The translations under genes and the position numbers were made by a program. From positions 1-13,807 of the forward strand of contig CAAGJD010000186.1 in the NCBI GenBank assembly GCA_900770055.1: a stretch of DNA of 13,807 nt, given 5' to 3'. Below the pieces are notes generated by a model that did not search any database, had not been told where the DNA came from, and worked only from the letters and a program-made list of their open reading frames with translations. Positions 8,470 through 13,807 of this stretch are shown here, piece after piece. Source of the stretch: Acholeplasmatales bacterium (lineage in GTDB: Bacteria > Bacillota_I > Bacilli_A > Acholeplasmatales > Anaeroplasmataceae). The stretch's first letter is position 1; every line of letters starts with the position of its first letter.

Positions 8470-9786
8470 TTACCTCCTTATCTTAATAAACCATAAGCAT
8501 TCATTAGAATTTTCTTTATTCTTTGTAAATATATATTTTGAATTACAAGCCTCACATGTAATTACATTATTTTCATTAATGTCTAAAGCTTGTTTCTTAC
8601 AAATAGCACAGAATGATGTATAAATATCATAGCTAGCTATTGTATTTTTAATTTTTGATTTTAACCATTTTGAAATTAATTCATCTTCTTTATAAATGTT
8701 ATTATATGCAATTTCTAGACTATCATAGATATGAGCCATATTCCATAATGATAAAACATCAATAGAGTCATATTCATCATTTGGTGTATATTTATTATCC
8801 TTAAATTTAGTCTCTGCATCAAATAACAATAGATGCTTAGCTTTATTAGCATTATCATCTTTAATTTTTTTATTTTGAACAATAAGCTCTAAACCTATTA
8901 ATTCATCATTTGGAATAAATGATAATATAAAATCATCATTTTCAAATATAGCAGTAGGAATTATAATTTTTCCATCTATTATTTCAAAGGTTTTAGCATT
9001 TTGTAATCTAAAGCCTTCATTCTTAAGAGATTTTAATAATCCTACATAATAAAATAATCTAATATCATATAATTTTTCTTCATTATCATTATATGTTAGT
9101 AGCTTTTTATAAAATTTATAGCAGTAATTATAAAGTCTATCCTTAACTAATATATTAGTTGGATGAACCTGAAAATTATTTTTAATTCCTTTACTTACTT
9201 CTTTATAGAAGAATGTATGTTTTATATGCTTTAATCTTCTATTTAGACTTTGAAGCTTTTTTAATGCTATATCAGCATTATCTTTATCTAATGATAATGC
9301 TTCTTGATCATCAAATGCTTCTATTAGTGAACCATAAAATTCATTATATCTGATAATTTCTGCTTCTATTTTTTTAATTAATACAATTATGAAGATATTT
9401 TCATATATTCTTAATTCATCAATATGTTGATAATAATATACATATTCAGGAATCATATCAATCCCATCTTGAGTCCAAAGCTGTGAATCTCTAATTGTTT
9501 TTTGAAACATATCAGTTGACAAATTAGGAGCAAGCTCACTTCTAATTACTATTTCTTCACCCTTACTTAAAATATGGGGACGTGTGATAATAGATGAGAT
9601 AACACTAAATATAAATGATATTTCATCTAAAAATTCAATGTTAGAATCAAATGATAAGTCCTGAAGTGTTTTATCAATAATATTATTTGATTCATTAAAG
9701 AAAGCCTTAAAATCAGAGTTTTCTTTAATAAATCTATTAAGTTTTAAAATCTGATTTTTTAAAGAGCTTTCTAAAATGATGTTCAT
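8470..9786 (-). CDS. McrC-like DUF2357/PD-(D/E)XK-type protein with C-terminal zinc ribbon
   Basis: The probable partner of the membrane McrB-type AAA+ protein encoded just upstream; 438 residues, no signal or membrane segment, so cytosolic. Motifs recall DUF2357 followed by the PDDEXK_7 (DUF524) nuclease fold: IYENIFIIVLIKKI (127-140) for the usual ENRFV helix; HPTNILVKDRLYNY (208-221) for the p-s-x-v-L-x-x-x-x-x-Y stretch; KLYDIRLFYYVGLLKSL (238-254) for the LYE-x-W helix; LLLFDAETKFKD (319-330) for the strand with D-A-K; and WNMAHIYDSLE (348-358) for the MH-x-YRDA helix. The catalytic D-A-K is here D-A-E-T-K and the MH-x-YRDA helix is also altered, so nuclease activity may be lost. A zinc ribbon follows: C393-x2-C396, 14 residues, C411-x2-C414. 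ATG at 9786 follows AGAAGG by 10 bases. The family assignment is a by-eye inference of moderate strength. Confidence 0.7.
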   Translation of the reverse strand: MNIILESSLKNQILKLNRFIKENSDFKAFFNESNNIIDKTLQDLSFDSNIEFLDEISFIFSVISSIITRPHILSKGEEIVIRSELAPNLSTDMFQKTIRDSQLWTQDGIDMIPEYVYYYQHIDELRIYENIFIIVLIKKIEAEIIRYNEFYGSLIEAFDDQEALSLDKDNADIALKKLQSLNRRLKHIKHTFFYKEVSKGIKNNFQVHPTNILVKDRLYNYCYKFYKKLLTYNDNEEKLYDIRLFYYVGLLKSLKNEGFRLQNAKTFEIIDGKIIIPTAIFENDDFILSFIPNDELIGLELIVQNKKIKDDNANKAKHLLLFDAETKFKDNKYTPNDEYDSIDVLSLWNMAHIYDSLEIAYNNIYKEDELISKWLKSKIKNTIASYDIYTSFCAICKKQALDINENNVITCEACNSKYIFTKNKENSNECLWFIKIRR

Positions 9787-9790
9787 TATA

Positions 9791-11608
9791 TTATAACCTT
9801 CTAATTAATTTATTGATTGTCTTTTCACATCTAGCTAATACACCAGCACCATATGTTTTTGTAATTAATTGTAATAGCTGCTTTAAGCTAGGCTTTACAT
9901 ATTCTTCAAATCTACCTTCAAGCTTTGAAATGACTTTTCTTTCAAGTAAGAAATCTAGTACTGATTCTTTTGTACCACCACATGCAATAAATATTGGTAC
10001 TATTGTATCAATTTGAGTTTGGATACGGTTACCAAATGTCAAATCAAATTGTTCATAAATAAATGAAGTAATTATATTAAGCTTTTCATAATCACTATTA
10101 TTCATTTCTGAATCAGTTTCCATAGCTGCAGTATCAAATAAGAATTGTAGCTTTGAATTACTTAATTGAATTGGTTCTGAATTACCAGTTGGTCTAAATT
10201 CTTCATTACGATAATCAAAATCAATTGTGATTGCACGGTCATATACCTTATCTGTAATTACAAATGTTGAATCATCCTTATTGGCTGTACCAACAAAAAA
10301 TGTATTGTTTGGAATTTGAATATATCCATCTTCAAGCTTTGCAGGTGGAATAAAGCCATAAGGTAATTGCATTAATCTTAGTTTCCATTCATCCTCAGGA
10401 TATTCAAGTACAGATAGTAAATCTGCAAAATAATATTCAACACGTGAAATATTCATTTCATCTAAAACAAAGATATGAATCTGATCAGGGTTATAATTTG
10501 CATGATATAGACTTAATAAGAAATCTGTTTCATTATAAGTCTTAGAAAAATCATTAAAATAACCTAACATACTTGTTCTATCTCTCCAAGTAGTTTGTAC
10601 TGGAATGAATAATAGATTTGCTCCACAGAATTTTGCAAAATATCTTGGTAATGATGATTTACCTGTACCAGATAGACCTTCTAAAATCATAAAGTGAGAT
10701 GTACCTAAACCACTAATGAAGAATCTAATAGTATCTTCATCATAGTATAAGCCCTCTTTAGAAGCTAAATAATTTCTAAATCTTTCACATATATCCTTTA
10801 GTGATAAGTCATCTGACTCAAATCTTTCAATAGCGTAGCCATCATAGTCTACATCCATCTTAGATAAGGCTGGAAATACCTTTTCTCTATCATCAAGCTC
10901 ATCAACCTTTTTAAGATTTGATATATCTGTTTGACCAGCTCCACCGATACCACCTACTTGTTGAATTCCTGCTTGACTATTACTAACACCAGCAGCCTGA
11001 AGTGCTTCAGGATTTTCATCAAAGCTTGATGTAACATCTACATTAGTAGTTGGCTCGTCAATCGTAACAGTTTCCTTTTTGCTCCAGAATTTAAATGGCT
11101 TATCAACGAAAATAAAGTTGATTATTAGCATTGTAGCAAATGCTACAAGACCAAATATTACTGCATATAATAATGTACCTAATACTATTGCTTGAGTAAT
11201 GTATTTAAACAATAAACCAACACTTGCTGCATCTAAGCTTGCTTGTAGTATTAAACCTACTCCAAATGATAAAAGTAAACAGATAAATAATGTTATTGCA
11301 TATGTAATTATCATTTTAGGAGCAAATATCTTTTTACCATTCATTATTGCATATCTTCTTTCATATAAGAAAGCTGCAACAAACACAAGAATATATATTG
11401 CAAGAAGTAATAATGTTACAAAGCCTGCAACACCAGCTTTTATTTCTTCAAAGCCTAAATTTAAACCTATTAGATTAATTATATTTTTCTTTTTTACTAT
11501 TGTATAAGAAGCATCAATACAAATTCCTGTAAACACTAATATTAGTGAATAAAAGAATGTTAATGCTATTACAATTAAATTTTTACGTGTAAAATAGGGT
11601 TTAACCAT
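9791..11608 (-). CDS. Four-helix membrane protein with McrB-type AAA+ ATPase domain
   Basis: A membrane-tethered motor of 605 residues. Four hydrophobic segments (about 11-31, 58-82, 98-122, 137-167) have positive charges on the N-terminus, on the 2/3 loop (YERRYAIMNGKK) and after the fourth. Both ends should thus be cytosolic. A Gly/Gln-rich linker (about 206-226) joins an AAA+ domain of the McrB/dynein-related (AAA_5) group: Walker A GLSGTGKSS (311-319), Walker B VLDEMN (381-386) followed by ISRVEYYFADLLSVLE, sensor region GTANKDDST (440-448) and arginine-finger segment YDRA (456-459). Near the C-terminus, FGNRIQTQI and DFLLERKVISKLEG resemble the tail of McrB-like ATPases paired with DUF2357 proteins. 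ATG at 11608 is preferred because GAGGG lies 8 bases upstream; an ATG at 11629 lacks a ribosome-binding site. The nucleotide (GTP or ATP) cannot be judged. Role inferred: energising or gating surface-structure assembly with the McrC-like protein. Confidence 0.9.
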   Translation of the reverse strand: MVKPYFTRKNLIVIALTFFYSLILVFTGICIDASYTIVKKKNIINLIGLNLGFEEIKAGVAGFVTLLLLAIYILVFVAAFLYERRYAIMNGKKIFAPKMIITYAITLFICLLLSFGVGLILQASLDAASVGLLFKYITQAIVLGTLLYAVIFGLVAFATMLIINFIFVDKPFKFWSKKETVTIDEPTTNVDVTSSFDENPEALQAAGVSNSQAGIQQVGGIGGAGQTDISNLKKVDELDDREKVFPALSKMDVDYDGYAIERFESDDLSLKDICERFRNYLASKEGLYYDEDTIRFFISGLGTSHFMILEGLSGTGKSSLPRYFAKFCGANLLFIPVQTTWRDRTSMLGYFNDFSKTYNETDFLLSLYHANYNPDQIHIFVLDEMNISRVEYYFADLLSVLEYPEDEWKLRLMQLPYGFIPPAKLEDGYIQIPNNTFFVGTANKDDSTFVITDKVYDRAITIDFDYRNEEFRPTGNSEPIQLSNSKLQFLFDTAAMETDSEMNNSDYEKLNIITSFIYEQFDLTFGNRIQTQIDTIVPIFIACGGTKESVLDFLLERKVISKLEGRFEEYVKPSLKQLLQLITKTYGAGVLARCEKTINKLIRRL

Positions 11609-11609
11609 A

Positions 11610-12719
11610 CTATTGACCCTCGCCTTCATTTTTACTTATTTTGTTTTCATCTAATGCTTCAAATTCTATATTAGATTGAGAGCAATCATTATTAACTTCA
11701 TTTTCTTCATCTAATATATCATCAATTTTAATTTCTTCAGTAATTGTAGTTTCATCTTCAATTACTTTAATTACTGTGTCATTTGTTTTATTGAATAATT
11801 GTTCATCTTCAATTTCTTTTTTATCAATGAAGCCTTCTTCATTGAATAAATATGCATAACCTTTATAATATATGGTTTCTACATATTGAGCCTTTAGATT
11901 TAGTTTTTCATTTTCGTTTTCAAAATCTATTGCTTTTCTTAATTTATCTAATCGCGCCTCTTCTTCATTCCAAACCTTGTTGGTATATCTATCCACCATT
12001 AATAAACAATATACTAAAGCTATAATAGTAACCATTCCTAAAGATGACTGAAGGAATAATACAAACATGCCAATTAATGGAATTCTTTTATTTACATATC
12101 TACCCTGAATATCATCAATGGTAGGATGGAATTTATCAATAGCATCCCTACCATTTGCATCTCCTCTTGTAGTAAATTCAATTTTTCCTTCTGAATTGCA
12201 GTTCATTCCTACAATTCTATGAATAATTGTGACACCTTCATCATTTTTAAAAGCAATAACATCATAAAGTCTTAAGCTTTCTGCGTTATCAACCTTTTGA
12301 ATTACTATTAAATCAAATTTATCAAATTGATTATTAAGATTATTTGCGACTAGATATTCATTCTCTTTATGCTTTACACTCATAGAACCTGAGGCTACTA
12401 CAAGTACTCCATTATTGCCAATCATTGTTATTTTCCCTTGAATATTGTTCACAATTGAGAAAATAACAAAGGGTATTATAAAAGCCATTAAACCATAAAA
12501 TACGATCGATTTTATGGTTCTTATGGTTTTGTTTCTAACTTTAACATGGGATAGATTATTGTAGATAGCATAATCAATTAATTCAATATCTTTTTTACCT
12601 GATTTGATATCTGCAATTTCAGAAAGTGTAGACGAACGATATAGAATTGTAAAGATTACAGAAAAGCAACCTACGCCTATTAATGTTATTACTAGGCCAA
12701 CAATTTCTACATTTGTCAT
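11610..12719 (-). CDS. SipW/ER-type signal peptidase I with long acidic C-terminal tail
   Basis: A membrane serine protease, 369 residues, that removes signal peptides. It belongs to the SipW/ER (S26B) group: catalytic serine in S-G-S-M (110-113, S112), histidine in place of lysine in IIHRIV (165-170, H167), then the T-R-G-D-A-N-G-R-D box (184-192) with conserved aspartates. Membrane segments lie at about 5-27, 70-92 and 215-242. Family members usually have about 190 residues; this one adds a cytosolic loop between the first two helices and a 120-residue charged tail rich in Glu and Asp. In Bacillus, SipW processes TasA and TapA, and here two TasA-like subunits lie directly upstream, so they are the likely substrates. 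ATG at 12719 follows GGAG by 7 bases. The symbol is left blank because domain layout differs from the Bacillus protein. Confidence 0.92.
   Translation of the reverse strand: MTNVEIVGLVITLIGVGCFSVIFTILYRSSTLSEIADIKSGKKDIELIDYAIYNNLSHVKVRNKTIRTIKSIVFYGLMAFIIPFVIFSIVNNIQGKITMIGNNGVLVVASGSMSVKHKENEYLVANNLNNQFDKFDLIVIQKVDNAESLRLYDVIAFKNDEGVTIIHRIVGMNCNSEGKIEFTTRGDANGRDAIDKFHPTIDDIQGRYVNKRIPLIGMFVLFLQSSLGMVTIIALVYCLLMVDRYTNKVWNEEEARLDKLRKAIDFENENEKLNLKAQYVETIYYKGYAYLFNEEGFIDKKEIEDEQLFNKTNDTVIKVIEDETTITEEIKIDDILDEENEVNNDCSQSNIEFEALDENKISKNEGEGQ
11617..11621 (-). promoter_or_regulatory. Ribosome-binding site deciding the AAA+ protein start
   Basis: The minus strand reads GAGGG (within GAAGGCGAGGG), 8 bases before ATG at 11608. 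It lies in the last Gly-Glu-Gly codons of the signal peptidase. The alternative ATG at 11629 is preceded by an A-rich stretch without a Shine-Dalgarno. Confidence 0.65.
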
Positions 12720-12755
12720 TTTCTATCTCCGTCTTATTAGTATTAAATTTTAATA

Positions 12756-13499
12756 TTAGTTAACGTATGCCTTTAATTCAATTTTGAATTTAGTTAAATT
12801 TGCATCAGGTGCAGGAGCATTAACATTAAATTCTTCAGCCCCTTTATCAAGGCCATACATTGTTGCTCTAAAATCTGTCATAGTAGCAATCATAGTTTCA
12901 TCATTAACTAAATAGCCACCATGTTCATTTGTTAAATCATAGAATTCACATGGATTTAAATTATCTGATGGATCATCATCAGCAAGATTATCTTTGTCAA
13001 ATTTTTCTCCCCACTTAAATGAGATTGTGTAAGTAAATGTTTTAACATCACCAGCACCTGGAGTTAATTCAGTAATTTCAACATCAGTACCAGCACATTG
13101 AGGTAATATGATATAACCTGCTGTAGCTGCAACTTTAACAGTTGTCTCTGGAACTGTTAAATTGATAACTAATCTATCTAAATAGCTTGCGTTTGTTACT
13201 TTACCAGTTACAGTAACAGAAAGAACTTCTTCTTCACCAATCTTACCTCTAATACGGCCTGTATTATCAGAAGATTTCGCATCAAATCTAAAGCTTTCAG
13301 CTGATAATGCAACATCTGTAATTTCCATTGTGTTAGAATCAATTGTACCTACTTCAATATTTCCACCAGACTCTGCCTTAGCATTTGTTGATAATACGAA
13401 TGCAGCAAAACCTGTAGAAATTAAAGCAATTGAAATAAATAACATTATTCCAAATGTGAATAATTTTCTATTATAGTGTTTTTTTGTTAATTTATTCAT
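12756..13499 (-). CDS. TasA-like secreted fibre subunit
   Basis: A 247-residue exported protein, probably the substrate of the signal peptidase encoded 36 bases downstream. The basic N-terminus (MNKLTKKHYNRK) leads to a hydrophobic core (about 15-29) and G-F-A-A-F (30-34), the form of SipW-cognate signals. The next part, NIEVGTIDSNTMEITDV (47-63), parallels the segment after the cleavage site in TasA/camelysin proteins. The mature part is beta-rich and acidic, with only two cysteines (135 and 184), which could form a disulfide. FTYTISFKWGEKF (155-167) recurs as TVTFSWGEKF in the upstream partial gene, so the two are paralogues. No sortase motif is present. ATG at 13499 follows AAGGAG by 8 bases. 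Related proteins form amyloid-like or donor-strand fibres in biofilm matrix; fibre formation here is inferred. Confidence 0.85.
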   Translation of the reverse strand: MNKLTKKHYNRKLFTFGIMLFISIALISTGFAAFVLSTNAKAESGGNIEVGTIDSNTMEITDVALSAESFRFDAKSSDNTGRIRGKIGEEEVLSVTVTGKVTNASYLDRLVINLTVPETTVKVAATAGYIILPQCAGTDVEITELTPGAGDVKTFTYTISFKWGEKFDKDNLADDDPSDNLNPCEFYDLTNEHGGYLVNDETMIATMTDFRATMYGLDKGAEEFNVNAPAPDANLTKFKIELKAYVN

Positions 13500-13541
13500 A
13501 AATGTTACTCCTTAAATAATCAGATTAAACATAGTTTTACA

Positions 13542-13807
13542 TTATGCAGCAGAATAACTAGCAGTTACTTTAATAGTTATTTGCTTACTTTGAGCAGCAT
13601 ATAAATCAGTTAATGCAGTTTTTGCACTATTTGCGTTTTCATCTGTATTAGCTAAGCCATTGTAATATGTATATGGGTTTTTATTTTCAAACTTTTCACC
13701 CCATGAAAATGTTACAGTAATTGTTCCTTTTCCTTCAGCATTTGGAGTTGTAGTAGTAACTGGATCAGAAACAGTAATGTAACCATTTTCAACTAAAGTT
13801 TGAATTG
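13542..13807 (-). CDS. TasA-like subunit paralogue, only its 3' end in the window
   Basis: The last 87 codons of a gene that enters from the right edge and ends in TAA at 13542-13544. The piece reads from VENGYITVSDP through TITVTFSWGEKFENKNP to QITIKVTASYSAA. It aligns by eye with the C-terminal part of the complete subunit downstream (AGYIILPQ, then TYTISFKWGEKFDKDN, then a last strand before the end). This copy is shorter after the WGEKF motif and has no cysteine. The 42 bases between the two genes hold only a ribosome-binding site and no terminator, so they are likely co-transcribed. The N-terminus and signal are outside the window; secretion is inferred from the paralogue. Confidence 0.85.
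   Translation of the reverse strand, partial: IQTLVENGYITVSDPVTTTTPNAEGKGTITVTFSWGEKFENKNPYTYYNGLANTDENANSAKTALTDLYAAQSKQITIKVTASYSAA

Noticed and set aside
9790..9795. TATAAT on the minus strand just before the McrC-like gene, considered as a -10 box
   Set aside because: No TTGACA-like element sits 16-18 bases upstream, and a start from it would fall at the ATG; the overlap with the ribosome-binding region explains it as AT-rich spacer.
8470..11608. Reading the AAA+ and McrC-like genes as an ordinary McrBC restriction system
   Set aside because: The AAA+ protein has four membrane helices instead of a DNA-binding domain, the nuclease-like motif is altered, and the flanking genes concern secretion and surface proteins.
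12741..12755. 15-base A/T-only palindrome just after the TasA-like gene, considered as a terminator or processing site
   Set aside because: It has no G-C pairs, a one-base centre and no following U-tract, and the signal peptidase start lies 22 bases on; too weak to call.
1..13807. Genetic code 4 (TGA as Trp)
   Set aside because: All long frames are complete under the standard code with TGG for Trp and no in-frame TGA in about 13 kb.
1..13807. CRISPR arrays, tRNA or rRNA genes, insertion sequences, attachment sites
   Set aside because: No regular spaced DNA repeats, cloverleaf-like segments, transposase motifs or terminal inverted repeats were seen; almost every base is within the minus-strand genes.

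Overview
The window is AT-rich low-GC Gram-positive-type DNA. Every real gene lies on the minus strand, so transcription runs from 13807 down to 1. Ribosome-binding sites are strong AGGAGG types, all Trp codons are TGG, and the ten visible stops are eight TAA, two TAG and no TGA. With SipW-type secretion and MBG/InlB-type surface domains, this suggests an uncultured, probably host-associated member of Bacillota/Bacilli near the Mollicutes (inference; no rRNA or marker gene is present).

Layout in transcription order: a 3'-terminal piece of a TasA-like secreted subunit (13542-13807); a complete related subunit (12756-13499); a SipW/ER-type signal peptidase with a long acidic C-terminal tail (11610-12719); a four-helix membrane protein with a McrB-type AAA+ domain (9791-11608); a McrC-like DUF2357/PD-(D/E)XK-type protein with a zinc ribbon and an altered active site (8470-9786); an ABC ATPase (7689-8465) and its ABC-2-type permease (6095-7687); a membrane-anchored Ig-like/beta-helix protein (3694-6075); a lipoprotein with about five 40-residue repeats and an InlB-type repeat (2584-3690); a small secreted protein with a SipW-cognate-type signal (1911-2546); and the start of a long MBG/YDG repeat surface protein running off the left edge (1-1898).

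Gaps between genes are 1 to 42 bases. In six of them the Shine-Dalgarno lies in, or touches, the last codons or stop of the gene before. No terminator or convincing promoter interrupts the series, and no gene-free stretch exceeds 50 bases. The region therefore looks like one operon of at least eleven genes.

Working model (inference): the signal peptidase releases fibre-like subunits and possibly the other signal-bearing proteins; the ABC exporter and the membrane-tethered McrB/McrC-like pair serve the assembly or remodelling of a cell-surface structure; the lipoprotein, anchored beta-helix protein and MBG protein are its base, accessory or adhesive parts. A McrBC-type motor fixed in the membrane inside a SipW/TasA-type operon is the most unusual element and a candidate undescribed system. 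A membrane-linked defence system with surface accessories is the main alternative.
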